From: Nocardia takedensis NBRC 100417
GTDB taxonomy: Bacteria; Actinomycetota; Actinomycetes; Mycobacteriales; Mycobacteriaceae
Length of the DNA: 38,317 nt
Reading direction: 5' to 3'
Assembly (NCBI RefSeq): GCF_000308695.1
Contig: NZ_BAGG01000108.1
Span: forward strand, 1 to 38,317
Part shown: one piece after another, positions 1-8,284 of the stretch
How the letters are laid out: every line of letters starts with the position of its first letter
How positions within the stretch are numbered: the first letter of the stretch is position 1
Position numbers and translations under genes: made by a program
The notes under the pieces: generated by a model
Seen by the model: only the letters and a program-made list of their open reading frames with translations
What the model was told of the DNA's origin: nothing
Databases searched by the model: none

Positions 1-519
1 ATGGGACCGACCCGGATGACCCTGTCCAAACCCGTCATCGCCGCCGTGTCCGGTTACGCCGTGGCGGGCGGACTGGAATTGGCGCTGTGGTGCGATCTGC
101 GCGTCGCCGAGCGGGACGCCACCTTCGGCGTCTTCTGCCGGCGCTGGGGCGTGCCGCTGATCGACGGCGGCACCGTGCGATTGCCGCGAATCGTCGGCCA
201 CGGTCGCGCGATGGATCTGATCCTCACCGGGCGGGCCGTCGACGCGGACGAAGCGCTGGCGATCGGACTGGTGACCCGGGTCGTGCCCGTCGGCGACGCG
301 CGCCGGGCCGCCGAGGAACTGGCCGCGCGGTTGGCCGAACTGCCGCAGACCTGCCTGCGCACCGACCGATTGTCCGCGTTGGAGCAGTGGAGTCTGGACG
401 AGCCCGCGGCCATCGCCAACGAATTGCGCCACGGTCTGGCCGCCCTGGCCGACGGGGCGTTGGACGGCGCGCGCTCCTTCGCGGAGGGCGCGGGCAGGCA
501 CGGCGCGGCCCGGTCGTGA
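1..519 (+). CDS. Enoyl-CoA hydratase/isomerase (crotonase) family protein, 5' end outside window
   Basis: Crotonase-fold enzymes act on acyl-CoA thioesters, typically adding water to or shifting an enoyl-CoA double bond. The visible 172 residues contain the core segment SKPVIAAVSGYAVAGGLELAL, in which the GGLEL stretch forms part of the oxyanion hole, followed by WCDLRVAE and RWGVPLIDGGTVRLPRIVG. Family members are about 250-260 residues, so roughly 80-90 N-terminal residues lie left of the window and the ATG at base 1 is probably internal. The stop TGA (517-519) overlaps the GTG start of the next gene, so the two are probably co-translated. The substrate cannot be told from the sequence. Confidence 0.85.
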   Translation: MGPTRMTLSKPVIAAVSGYAVAGGLELALWCDLRVAERDATFGVFCRRWGVPLIDGGTVRLPRIVGHGRAMDLILTGRAVDADEALAIGLVTRVVPVGDARRAAEELAARLAELPQTCLRTDRLSALEQWSLDEPAAIANELRHGLAALADGALDGARSFAEGAGRHGAARS

Positions 520-1745
520 CCGACCGTCTCAGCGTCGTCGACGACATCTTCCTGCGCACCCACCGCGGCTTCGGCACCCCGATCGCGCTGCAAGGCCTGT
601 GGCGCACCGCCGAACGCGTCGACTCCGCGCTGCTCGCGGCCGTGCACACCGCCCTGCGCACCGGGCCGCTCGGACGGCGCGTCGTCCGCCCCGCCGTTCC
701 CGGCGCGCGCCGACGATGGCGGGCCAGCACTCGCGCGCACCCACCGGCCCGCGCGGACGGCGTCCTCCCGGTGGCCGATCTGCTCGACTGGGCCGACACC
801 ACCGCCGCCGACCTCGACCCCGAACACGGTCCGGGCTGGCGACTCTCGGCCGCCGACCTCGACGACGGCGGCACGGTGATCAGCCTCACCTGCTCGCACG
901 CGCTCGCCGACGGGCGCGCGCTGGTCATCGCGGCCGACGAGGCGCTGCGCTCACTCGGGCGCACCGCACCGATCCCCGGTCCGCCGCCGACCTCGGACTG
1001 GGCCGACGCCCGACGCCAGTGGTCGACGGTGCTGCGCGGAACGGTTCGCGCACTGCGACAGGGGGTTCCGTCCAATCCCGAACGCCCGCCGACCCGCCGC
1101 GCCACCGCCGCCGCGCGACCGACGGGCGTGGTACTGCAATGCCAGGCCGTCGCCTGGGAATCCGCCGCCGCGCCCGGCACCGCGAACAGCCTGTTCCTCT
1201 GGATCGTCGCCCAGACCCTCTGGGCCGCAGGTCATCCGCGTGTCCCGATCGAGGCGAGCCTCCCCGTCGACACCCGCGCGGAACCTCGCGTCGACAACGA
1301 CCTCGCCATGACCCGCGCCGACATCACCCCCGACGACACCCCCGTCACCCTGCGCGAAAAAGCCCGCGCCGCCTACGAACACCGCATGACCAGCCCCGGC
1401 GGCATGCCGGAGGAGATACTCCAGGTCATCCCCGACCGCTGGGCCGCCGCCCTGTCGGCGGGCGCGGGCGAACGCGACATCCTCTGCTCCAACATCGGCC
1501 CGCTGCCCGATTCCATCGCCACTCTCGGCCCGCACCGCTGCACCGGAGTCGCCGCCCGCGCCATCCACCCCGGACTCACCACCCTCCCCCGCACCCGCCT
1601 GTCCGGCTACCTGTGCCGCCTCGGCCCCGACCACATCCTGTCCCTGGTCGGCCTGGACCCCGACCTCTTCCCCACTTCCGCCGCCCTCCGCACCGCCGCC
1701 GAGACCGCCCTGGCCCCCTTGGCCCTACCCGTCCGCTGGTGGTGA
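516..1745 (+). CDS. Condensation-domain-fold acyltransferase (PapA/WES-like), 409 aa
   Basis: Probable CoA- or carrier-dependent acyltransferase of the NRPS-condensation/chloramphenicol acetyltransferase fold. The signature HxxxDG motif is visible in CSHALADGRALV, followed later by ASLPVDTR and CSNIGPLP segments typical of standalone members such as the mycobacterial PapA and wax-ester synthase groups. The GTG at 516 was chosen because it overlaps the upstream stop as GTGA and removes a long low-quality N-terminal extension. The size (409 aa) fits a single standalone domain. Coupling to a crotonase gene suggests that an acyl-CoA product is transferred to an alcohol or amine acceptor, but donor and acceptor are unknown. 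The gene converges on the next one. Confidence 0.7.
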   Translation: MTDRLSVVDDIFLRTHRGFGTPIALQGLWRTAERVDSALLAAVHTALRTGPLGRRVVRPAVPGARRRWRASTRAHPPARADGVLPVADLLDWADTTAADLDPEHGPGWRLSAADLDDGGTVISLTCSHALADGRALVIAADEALRSLGRTAPIPGPPPTSDWADARRQWSTVLRGTVRALRQGVPSNPERPPTRRATAAARPTGVVLQCQAVAWESAAAPGTANSLFLWIVAQTLWAAGHPRVPIEASLPVDTRAEPRVDNDLAMTRADITPDDTPVTLREKARAAYEHRMTSPGGMPEEILQVIPDRWAAALSAGAGERDILCSNIGPLPDSIATLGPHRCTGVAARAIHPGLTTLPRTRLSGYLCRLGPDHILSLVGLDPDLFPTSAALRTAAETALAPLALPVRWW

Positions 1746-1841
1746 CGCCACGTCCCGCGACCGGGCCACAGGCGGCCGGTACACAGCCGGATAGTCGAAT
1801 TCTCATTCCTCGAAACGACTTTCCAGCGCTTGGTGGTGGGT

Positions 1842-2504
1842 TCAGCGGTGGAGGACTTCGGGTGGGGTCGGTATTCCCGGGTCGAGGTCGGGGGAAGGGA
1901 TGGGGGTGCCCCAGGATTGGTGGAGGGGGAGGACGCCGGCCCAGACTCCGCCGGTGGTGATGTCGTCGGCGTCGTCCTTGGGGCCGCCGGTGCGGAGCTT
2001 GACGGAGGCTTCGGTGAGGTCGAGGGCGAGGACGACGGTGGCGGCGAGTTCTTTCTTGTTCGGTTCGCGGACGCGGTCCCAGGAGCCGGGGGCGGCGTGT
2101 TCGACGATGACGCGCAGACCGTGGACGCGGCGTTCGCGGTCGGTGACCTCTTCGGCGCGGCCGCGGACGACGGCGGAGCGGAAGTTCATCGAGAAGTGCA
2201 TGGCGGAGCGGGCGTAGACGACGCCGTCGACCAGGGTGACCGCGATCGAGATGTCGCCGTCCAGAGCGGCGCGCATATTGCCCGCACCGGTGGAGCCGTG
2301 CAGGTAGAGGGTGTCGCCGTCGCGACCGTAGGCGGTGGGGACGACCAGGGGCGTGCCCGCGTGCAGGACGCCGAGGTGGCAGATCAGGCCGGCGTCGAGC
2401 ACGGCGTCCAGATCGGCGCGGTCGGCGCTGCCGCGTTCACGGCTACGGGTGAGGGTGGTTCTAGGGGTCGGCGAGAGGGGCGGGCGGGTGGCGCTCGTGG
2501 TCAT
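1842..2504 (-). CDS. Pyridoxamine 5'-phosphate oxidase-family flavoprotein, 220 aa
   Basis: Split-barrel FMN- or F420-binding protein of the pyridoxamine-phosphate-oxidase-like superfamily. The N-terminal core LDAVLDAGLICHLGVLHAGTPLVVPTAYG, then YLHGSTGAGNMRAAL and FRSAVVRGRAEEV, follows the usual order of barrel strands in this group. The ATG at 2504 was preferred over an in-frame start at 2546 because the shorter form begins just before the conserved domain and leaves an 81-bp intergenic region to the divergent MocR-type gene. A PNPOx-like gene next to a MocR/PdxR regulator is a common arrangement and suggests that the regulator controls it. Whether it is a true PNP oxidase or a different flavin enzyme cannot be decided here. 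Confidence 0.8.
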   Translation of the reverse strand: MTTSATRPPLSPTPRTTLTRSRERGSADRADLDAVLDAGLICHLGVLHAGTPLVVPTAYGRDGDTLYLHGSTGAGNMRAALDGDISIAVTLVDGVVYARSAMHFSMNFRSAVVRGRAEEVTDRERRVHGLRVIVEHAAPGSWDRVREPNKKELAATVVLALDLTEASVKLRTGGPKDDADDITTGGVWAGVLPLHQSWGTPIPSPDLDPGIPTPPEVLHR

Positions 2505-2538
2505 GGTTCCAGCTTCCGGCAGCGAATGGCATGATCGA

Positions 2539-2572
2539 AGAGCCACTGAACGGCAATCTCAGCAGTCCACTT
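2539..2572 (-). promoter_or_regulatory. Candidate MocR/PdxR operator: two direct half-sites
   Basis: Read on the minus strand, the divergent intergenic region holds AAGTGGACTG (2572-2563) and CAGTGGCTCT (2548-2539). They share an AGTGG core and the two cores are 24 bp apart in the same orientation. As I recall, actinobacterial PdxR sites have the form AAAGTGGWCTA, and MocR proteins often bind direct repeats; both copies resemble this. The position between a PNPOx-like gene and a MocR gene fits. Binding is inferred. Confidence 0.45.
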
Positions 2573-2585
2573 CTCGTGACCGGCG

Positions 2586-4031
2586 GTGACCACCGTGCTC
2601 GACGACCTTCCGCTCGTCCTCGATCGGACCCGCGCCGAACCGCTGTCGGTGCAGGTCGCGGACGGTCTGCGCGCGGCGGCCGGGTCCGGGGTGCTGCGCG
2701 TGGACGACCGACTGCCCTCCTCGCGGGCGTTGGCCCGGCGACTCGGCGTCAGTAGGACGGTGGTCGCCGCCGCCTACGATCAGTTGCACGCGGAGGGCTG
2801 GATCACCGGTCGGCACGGCTCGGGCACCTACCTCACCACCGCGCCCGCGCCGCCCCCTGCCCCGCCGGGACGCGGCCCTGAACCCGAGATCGCGGCCGAC
2901 CTGCTCGACCTGTTCCCCGGCGCGCCGTGCGTGGAGGCGATCGACCGGGCCGCGTGGCGGCGGGCCTGGCGGGCGGCGGCCGACATCGCGCCGCCGACCC
3001 GCAAGGATCGCGGCGGCGAGGTGGATTTCCGCGCCGCCGTCTCCGAACACCTCTTGCGCCACCGCGGACTCGGCGCGGGCGCCGACACGGTGGTGCTGGC
3101 CACCGCCGGAACCAGTTCGGCGGTGGGCGAACTGGCGGCCGCGCTACTGCGCCCCGGCGACACCGTCGCGCTGGAGAATCCGGGGTATCCACGGGCGGCG
3201 GGCGCGTTGGAGGCCGCGGGCGCCACCGTGCTCCCGATCCCCGTCGACGCGCACGGCCTGCGGGTCGACTTGCTGCCCGACGGGTTGTCGGCGGTGTATT
3301 GCACACCGGCCCATCAGTTCCCGCTGGGCGCGCGGATGCCCGCGGCTCGCCGCGTGGAGTTGGTCGAATTCGCCCGGCGGACGGGCGTTCTCGTCATCGA
3401 GGACGACTACGACGGCGAACTGCGTTACGACACCGCGCCGTTGCCGCTGCTGGCGGCGATGGCTCCCGACGTGGTCGTCCACCTAGGGACGACGAGCAAG
3501 ATCCTGTCCCCCGCGCTCGGGGTGGGCTGGCTGGTGGCCGCGCCCCGGGTGGCCGAGGCGGTGCTCGAGCACCGGTCCCGCACCGGCACCGGCCCGAGTC
3601 CGGCGGGCCAACGGGTGCTCATCGAATTCGCCCGCACCGGCGACCTGTCGCGGCACCTGCGCCGGTTGCGCCGCCTGCTCCCGCCGCGCCGAGAACTGCT
3701 GGTGTCGGCGTTGCGCGCGCACGGGCTGGACTTCCTCGGTGACGACGCGGGCTCGCACCTGGTCGTGCCGCTGCCGTCCCGCGAGGCCGAGGGACGCGTG
3801 GTCGCCGCCGCGCGGTCGGCGGGCCTGGCCATGGACGGGTTGACCCGCCACCACCTGCCCGGGCATCCCCCGCACATTTTCGGCATCACCCTCGGCTACA
3901 GCGCCACGGACCTCGCGGACCTGCGGCGGGCCGTCCCGGACGTGGTCGCCTGCCTGGCCGCCGAAGATCACCCCGCCGCGATCACCCCCGCCGCCGGAGT
4001 TCACGCCGCCACCGACTCCGCGCGGTCGTAG
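2586..4031 (+). CDS. MocR/PdxR-family transcriptional regulator (GntR wHTH + aminotransferase fold), 481 aa
   Basis: Transcription factor with an N-terminal GntR-type winged helix (about residues 12-80: SVQVADGLRAAAGSGVL, DDRLPSSRALARRLGVSRTVV, GWITGRHGSGTYL) joined by a Pro-rich linker to a class-I aminotransferase-like domain that binds PLP. PLP contacts are visible: ENPGYPRA, TPAHQFPLGARM, VIEDDYDGEL, and the Schiff-base lysine K305 in TTSKILSPALGVGW. The start is GTG at 2586. Proteins of this family sense PLP or an amino-acid/PLP adduct and usually control PLP synthesis or amine catabolism. The divergent PNPOx-like gene is the obvious target. The length is normal and all key residues are present. 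Confidence 0.9.
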   Translation: MTTVLDDLPLVLDRTRAEPLSVQVADGLRAAAGSGVLRVDDRLPSSRALARRLGVSRTVVAAAYDQLHAEGWITGRHGSGTYLTTAPAPPPAPPGRGPEPEIAADLLDLFPGAPCVEAIDRAAWRRAWRAAADIAPPTRKDRGGEVDFRAAVSEHLLRHRGLGAGADTVVLATAGTSSAVGELAAALLRPGDTVALENPGYPRAAGALEAAGATVLPIPVDAHGLRVDLLPDGLSAVYCTPAHQFPLGARMPAARRVELVEFARRTGVLVIEDDYDGELRYDTAPLPLLAAMAPDVVVHLGTTSKILSPALGVGWLVAAPRVAEAVLEHRSRTGTGPSPAGQRVLIEFARTGDLSRHLRRLRRLLPPRRELLVSALRAHGLDFLGDDAGSHLVVPLPSREAEGRVVAAARSAGLAMDGLTRHHLPGHPPHIFGITLGYSATDLADLRRAVPDVVACLAAEDHPAAITPAAGVHAATDSARS

Positions 4032-4034
4032 CAT
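4029..4034 (+). promoter_or_regulatory. Possible -10 box (TAGCAT) of a leaderless transcript
   Basis: TAGCAT ends 7 nt before the ATG at 4042, and no Shine-Dalgarno sequence precedes that ATG. This fits leaderless transcription, which is common in actinobacteria. The box overlaps the stop codon of the upstream gene. The -35 region is not convincing. Confidence 0.3.
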
Positions 4035-4041
4035 GGTCGAC

Positions 4042-4287
4042 ATGACCGAACAGGACATCCTGGCACGCATCAAGCAACTGGTCGACGACGAGCACAAACT
4101 GCGGTCCGAGGCGAGCTCGGGCGAGGTGGATCCGGTGACCGAGCGGCAGCGGTTGGCCGAACTCGAGGTCATGCTGGATCAGTGCTGGGATCTGCTGCGG
4201 CAGCGGCGGGCCCGCATCGACGCGGGCGCGTCACCGGACGACGCCCAGGTCAGCTCGCCGCGCCAGGTCGAGGGCTACTTGCAGTGA
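4042..4287 (+). CDS. DUF2630 family small protein, 81 aa
   Basis: Small acidic, Arg-rich helical protein of unknown function conserved in actinobacteria and matching the DUF2630 pattern: DILARIKQLVDDEHKLR, then PVTERQRLAELEVMLDQCWDLLRQRRARIDAG, ending in a Val-Glu-Gly-Tyr-Leu tail. The sequence predicts two amphipathic helices, perhaps a helical hairpin. The ATG at 4042 is preferred over 4033 because the family normally begins with a residue or two before the DILxRI motif and because a TANNNT box lies 7 nt upstream. The stop overlaps the GTG of the next gene (GTGA), so it is probably co-expressed with the FAD reductase homologue. No biochemical role can be assigned. Confidence 0.8.
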   Translation: MTEQDILARIKQLVDDEHKLRSEASSGEVDPVTERQRLAELEVMLDQCWDLLRQRRARIDAGASPDDAQVSSPRQVEGYLQ

Positions 4288-5723
4288 CGGCGCCGGTCCC
4301 CGCCGACACCTACGACGTGATCGTGATCGGCGGTGGGCCCGCGGGCGAGAACGCCGCCGCCTACGCGATCGCGAACAGTGCCCGCACCGCGGCGATCGTG
4401 GAGCGGGAACTCCTCGGCGGCGAATGCTCGTATTGGGCGTGCATGCCCAGCAAAGCGCTGCTGCGGCCGGGTCACGTGCTGGCCGCGGCCCGCAACATGC
4501 CGGGGGTGAGCGCGCGGGGCCTCGACGTCGCCGCCGTGCTGGCCCGCCGCGACTCCTTCGTCCACGATCACGACGACAGCTCCCAGGTCCAGTGGGCCCG
4601 CGACAACCGCATCGGGGTGATCCGCGGCACCGGGCGACTGGCGGGCGAACGACTCGTCGAGGTCGACGGCCGAACGCTGCGCGCCCGCGAAGCGGTGGTG
4701 CTGGCGACGGGCACGCACGCCAACATCCCGGATGTTCCCGGGCTGCGCGACGCGCTGCCGTGGACCTCCCGCGACGCCACCAACCTGCACGAGGTCCCCG
4801 GTCGCGTGGTGATCATCGGCGGCGGCGTGGTGGCCTGCGAGGCCGCCACCTGGCTGAGTTCGCTGGGTGCGCGGGTCACGTTGGTGGTGCGCGGCGCGAG
4901 CCTACTGGCCGCGACGGAACCTTTCGCGCGCGAGCGCGTCGCGGCGGGACTCACCGAGGCGGGCGTACGCCTGCTGTTCGACACCGAACCGTCCGCCGTG
5001 TCGCGCCCGGACGTCGCCGACACCGGCGAGGGACATATCCACGGCGGCCCGGTGACCGTCGAACTGACCGGCGCGCACGCGCAGACCCTCGAAGCCGACG
5101 AGATCGTGGTGGCGGCCGGGCGCGGTCCGGCCACCGCCGAACTCGGCCTCGACACCCTCGGCCTGCCGTCCGGCTACGTCGAGGTGGACGACCACCTGAC
5201 CGCCACCGGGGTCGACGGCGACTGGCTCTACGCGGTCGGCGACGTCAACCACCGGATCGCGCTGACCCATATGGGCAAATACCAGGCGCGGGTCTGCGGC
5301 GACGTCATCGCGGCGCGCGCCGATGGCCGTCCGCTCGACGGCCCGCGGTTCACCGCCTCCGCCGATCACGGCGGCATCCCGCAGGTCGTGTTCACCGATC
5401 CGGAGGTGGCCTCCGTCGGGCTGACCGAGGAGGCGGCGCGCCGCGCGGGACACACCGTCGACACCGTGGGCCTCGACATCGCGGTGGCCGGGTCGGCGCT
5501 GGCCCGCGACGACTACGCCGGACACGCGCTGCTGGTGATCGACCGGGACGCGGACGTGCTGCTGGGCGCGACGTTCGTCGGTCCCGACGTCGGCGAGCAA
5601 CTGCACGCGGCGACGGTCGCCGTGGTGGGGCGCGTTCCGCTGGAGACGTTGTGGCACGCGGTGCCCGCCTACCCGGCCGTCAGCGAATTCTGGTTGCGCC
5701 TGTTGGAGGCGCGGCGGTCGTAA
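4284..5723 (+). CDS. FAD/NAD(P)-dependent pyridine nucleotide-disulfide oxidoreductase, 479 aa
   Basis: Flavoprotein of the class-I disulfide reductase family, related to lipoamide dehydrogenase and mercuric reductase. Order of parts: FAD-binding VIVIGGGPAGENAAAYA; redox-active cysteines C48 and C53 in GGECSYWACMPSKALL; FAD motif VLATGTHANIP; NAD(P)-binding VVIIGGGVVACEAATWLSSLG; second FAD contact YAVGDVN; and a C-terminal dimerisation domain with VVFTDPEVASVGLTEEEA-like sequence and an H-x-x-P...SEFW end. The inter-cysteine sequence SYWA differs from the usual LNVG of lipoamide dehydrogenases, so this belongs to a different subgroup whose substrate is unknown. The GTG start overlaps the DUF2630 stop. 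Confidence 0.85.
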   Translation: MTAPVPADTYDVIVIGGGPAGENAAAYAIANSARTAAIVERELLGGECSYWACMPSKALLRPGHVLAAARNMPGVSARGLDVAAVLARRDSFVHDHDDSSQVQWARDNRIGVIRGTGRLAGERLVEVDGRTLRAREAVVLATGTHANIPDVPGLRDALPWTSRDATNLHEVPGRVVIIGGGVVACEAATWLSSLGARVTLVVRGASLLAATEPFARERVAAGLTEAGVRLLFDTEPSAVSRPDVADTGEGHIHGGPVTVELTGAHAQTLEADEIVVAAGRGPATAELGLDTLGLPSGYVEVDDHLTATGVDGDWLYAVGDVNHRIALTHMGKYQARVCGDVIAARADGRPLDGPRFTASADHGGIPQVVFTDPEVASVGLTEEAARRAGHTVDTVGLDIAVAGSALARDDYAGHALLVIDRDADVLLGATFVGPDVGEQLHAATVAVVGRVPLETLWHAVPAYPAVSEFWLRLLEARRS

Positions 5724-5724
5724 G

Positions 5725-5730
5725 TACCAT
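5725..5730 (+). promoter_or_regulatory. Possible -10 box (TACCAT) for a leaderless carboxylesterase mRNA
   Basis: TACCAT lies 6 nt before the ATG at 5737, with a TTGGAG-like -35 at 5703-5708 (16-bp spacer). No Shine-Dalgarno sequence is present between the box and the start, so the transcript may begin at the ATG. Confidence 0.35.
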
Positions 5731-5736
5731 CGAACG

Positions 5737-7248
5737 ATGGTGGCAACGACCGAGATCACGACCGCCGACGGAGTCGTCCGCGGATCACGGGGCCGCCGCG
5801 TTCTTCGCTGGCGTTCCCTGCCCTACGCCGCCGCACCCGTCGGCGACCTGCGCTTTCGCGCCCCGCAGCCGGTGCGGCCGTGGACGGGGGTGCGCGAGGC
5901 CACGGCCTTCCGCTACGCCTCGATGCAGCATCGCTCCGGTGCGCGCATCGGCCCGCGCGAATTCCAGCCGACCAGCGAGGACTGCCTGACACTCAATGTC
6001 ACCGCGCCCGCGCAAGCCGCCTCGACACCGCGGCCGGTGCTGGTGTTCATCCACGGCGGCGGATACCTCATGGGCACCTCCGCGCTGCGGTTGTACTCGG
6101 GGTCGCGGCTCGCGGTGCGCGGTGACGCGATCGTGGTGTCGCTGAACTACCGTCTGGGCGCGTTCGGTTACGTCGACTTCAGCGAATTCGGCACGCCGGA
6201 TCGCCCATTCGAATCGAATCTGGGTCTGCGCGATCAGGTGGCCGCGCTGCGCTGGGTGCGGGAGAACATCGCCGCGTTCGGCGGCGATCCGGACAACGTG
6301 ACCGTCTTCGGCGAGTCGGCGGGCGCGAACGCGGTGCTGTCGCTGCTGGCCACCCCGGCCGCCGAGGGCCTGTTCCATCGCGCCATCGCGCAGAGCCCGC
6401 CCGCCGACTGGATCCTCTCGGCGGAGGAGGCACGGATCTTCGCCCGGCGCTGCGTCGAGAAACTGGGCGCGTCCGCGGACAACGCCGCCGACACCCTGTC
6501 GGACGCGAGCGCCAACGACATCCGCAAGGCGGTGACCCGCACGATCGGCGCTGTCCTGCGCGAGCGGCCCGGTCTGTTTCCCGCGGTGCCCGTGGTCGAC
6601 GGCGATTTCCTGCCGCGCGCGCCGCTCGAGGCGATGGCCGAGGGCACCGCGCACCGGATTCCGCTGATCATCGGCACCTGTCGCGACGAGGGCGCGCTGT
6701 TCGCGCGCTTCGCCGACCAACTGCCCACCCGCCCGGAACGCCTGCACAAGGCACTGGCCGAGTACGGACCCGAGGTCGAGGCCCGCGTGCACGCCGCCTA
6801 CCCCGGGTTCCCGGGCGCCAAGGCCGCGATCCGCGCGGGGGGCGACTACATCTTCTGGCGTCCCTCGGTGATCGCGATGAACGGCCACAGCCGCCACGCC
6901 CCCACCTACGCCTACCGCTACGATTTCGCGCCGCGCGCCCTGCACCTGGCCGGAGTCGGGGCCACCCACGCCACCGACCTGATCCCCGTGTTCGGGGCGG
7001 GTGAATCGCCGCTGGGCCGGGCGATCACCGCTGCGGGCGGCGCGCGCGGACTGGCCGCGGTGACCAGGCAGTTCCAGGACAACTGGCTGGAATTCGCGCG
7101 CACCGGCACGCCGCTGCCGTCCTGGCCCGCCTACACCGAGGCGCGTCGCACCACCTTGATCATCGACAGCCCGACCCGGCTGGAGAACGACCCCGACCGG
7201 ACCGCGCGACTGGTCTGGCAGGACATCCGCGTGCCGAGCCTGACCTGA
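5737..7248 (+). CDS. Type-B carboxylesterase/lipase family protein, 503 aa
   Basis: Serine hydrolase of the carboxylesterase type-B family (alpha/beta hydrolase; includes para-nitrobenzyl esterase). Visible features are the early YAAAPVGDLRFRAPQPVRPW block, SEDCLTLNV, the oxyanion-hole HGGGYLMG, and the nucleophile elbow GESAG with Ser194. The acidic residue and His are probably in CRDEGALF and GATHATDLIPVFG. The length of about 500 residues is typical. There is no signal peptide, so it is probably cytoplasmic. It follows the FAD reductase homologue after 13 nt but may have its own promoter. Its natural ester substrate is unknown. The stop lies 1 nt from the stop of the convergent DNA glycosylase gene. 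Confidence 0.88.
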   Translation: MVATTEITTADGVVRGSRGRRVLRWRSLPYAAAPVGDLRFRAPQPVRPWTGVREATAFRYASMQHRSGARIGPREFQPTSEDCLTLNVTAPAQAASTPRPVLVFIHGGGYLMGTSALRLYSGSRLAVRGDAIVVSLNYRLGAFGYVDFSEFGTPDRPFESNLGLRDQVAALRWVRENIAAFGGDPDNVTVFGESAGANAVLSLLATPAAEGLFHRAIAQSPPADWILSAEEARIFARRCVEKLGASADNAADTLSDASANDIRKAVTRTIGAVLRERPGLFPAVPVVDGDFLPRAPLEAMAEGTAHRIPLIIGTCRDEGALFARFADQLPTRPERLHKALAEYGPEVEARVHAAYPGFPGAKAAIRAGGDYIFWRPSVIAMNGHSRHAPTYAYRYDFAPRALHLAGVGATHATDLIPVFGAGESPLGRAITAAGGARGLAAVTRQFQDNWLEFARTGTPLPSWPAYTEARRTTLIIDSPTRLENDPDRTARLVWQDIRVPSLT

Positions 7249-7249
7249 G

Positions 7250-8119
7250 CTACTTCAGCAGCCGCGACATCCGGCGGTCGGCCAAAATCTTGCCGCCGGT
7301 CTGGCAGGTCGGGCAGTACTGGAAAGACCGCTCGGCATAGGAGACCTCGCGCACCGTGTCGCCGCAGACCGGGCACGGTTGACCGGTGCGCGCGTGCACG
7401 CGCATCCCCGAACGCTTCTCGCCCTTGAGGCGGGCGGCGTCCTGCCCGACCGAGCGCGTCACGGCGTCGGTGAGGATCGCCCGCATCGCCTCGTACAGTT
7501 CGGCGGTCCGCTCCGCCGAGAGCGTGGCGGTATTGGCGAACGGGGACAGTTTCGCCGCGTGCAGGATCTCGTCGGAATAGGCGTTGCCGATCCCCGCGAT
7601 CAGCGTCTGATCGACCAGGGCGGTCTTGAGCCGCTGCGAGGCGCCGTGCAGGAGTTCGGCGAAGGCCGACTCGGTGACCTCCAGCGCGTCGGGGCCCAAC
7701 CGCGCGATCCCGGGCACCTGCGCGGGCTCGTGCACCACGTAGACCGCGAGCCGTTTCTTTGTGCCCGCCTCGGTGAGATCGAACGCGGGCGTCGCGCCTT
7801 CGGGGGTGAAGAAATGCACGCGCAACGCCAGCGGACTCTTTCCGCCCGGCCGGGGCGGCGTCGGACTGGGTTCATCGATCCAGCGCAGCCACCCGCCGCG
7901 CGACAGGTGCGTGATCAGCCACAGATCACCGCATTCCATCCCCAGGAATTTCCCCCACCGGCCCGCCCCGGTGACATCGCGTCCGGACAGCGCCGTCACC
8001 GGCGGGTCGAAGGTCTTGACCGCGCTGAGCGCTCCGACGTCGACACGCCCCACCACCGCGCCGACCGCGTGCTCCCGCAGGAACTGCGCCAACGCCTCCA
8101 CCTCGGGTAGTTCGGGCAC
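7250..8119 (-). CDS. Fpg/Nei-family DNA glycosylase/AP lyase, 289 aa
   Basis: Base-excision repair enzyme that removes oxidised bases and cleaves the abasic site. It begins MPELPEVEAL, giving the catalytic N-terminal proline (P2 after Met removal) and the conserved Glu. The beta-sandwich lysine is in GRWGKFLGM, the helix-two-turn-helix motif in LIAGIGNAYSDEILH, and the C-terminal zinc finger has four cysteines in CPVC...YCPTC. The tail after the last Cys (QTGGKILADRRMSRLLK) is longer and differs from the CQxGR ending of classical MutM, so substrate preference (8-oxoG or oxidised pyrimidines) is uncertain. It is expressed leftwards. Confidence 0.88.
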   Translation of the reverse strand: MPELPEVEALAQFLREHAVGAVVGRVDVGALSAVKTFDPPVTALSGRDVTGAGRWGKFLGMECGDLWLITHLSRGGWLRWIDEPSPTPPRPGGKSPLALRVHFFTPEGATPAFDLTEAGTKKRLAVYVVHEPAQVPGIARLGPDALEVTESAFAELLHGASQRLKTALVDQTLIAGIGNAYSDEILHAAKLSPFANTATLSAERTAELYEAMRAILTDAVTRSVGQDAARLKGEKRSGMRVHARTGQPCPVCGDTVREVSYAERSFQYCPTCQTGGKILADRRMSRLLK

Positions 8120-8235
8120 GGATGTCAGGCTACCCGCAGGTACCGACAGATCGCCGCCCGAAACAGCGAGGTTCGCCCCACCCTCGGCACTGCCGAAGGA
8201 TGCGGTCGCCGAGCGACACGGGACGGCCGATGGAC

Positions 8236-8257
8236 GGGCTCGGCGGCCCGAGAGCCC
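8236..8257 (-). terminator. Candidate terminator hairpin after cobF
   Basis: GGGCTC (8236-8241) pairs with GAGCCC (8252-8257). An alternative inner pairing is CTCGG/CCGAG around a 4-nt loop. It lies about 28 nt beyond the cobF stop and has no T-run, as is usual in high-GC actinobacteria. Confidence 0.35.
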
Positions 8258-8284
8258 GACACAGCCGCCGCGCGGCCGACGGAC

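Noticed and set aside
1746..1841. Terminator between the convergent acyltransferase-like and PNPOx-like genes
   Set aside because: No stem of useful length was found in these 96 bases.
1830..2534. 234-codon plus-strand frame opposite the PNPOx-like gene
   Set aside because: Gly/Asp/Val-rich mirror translation without conserved sequence.
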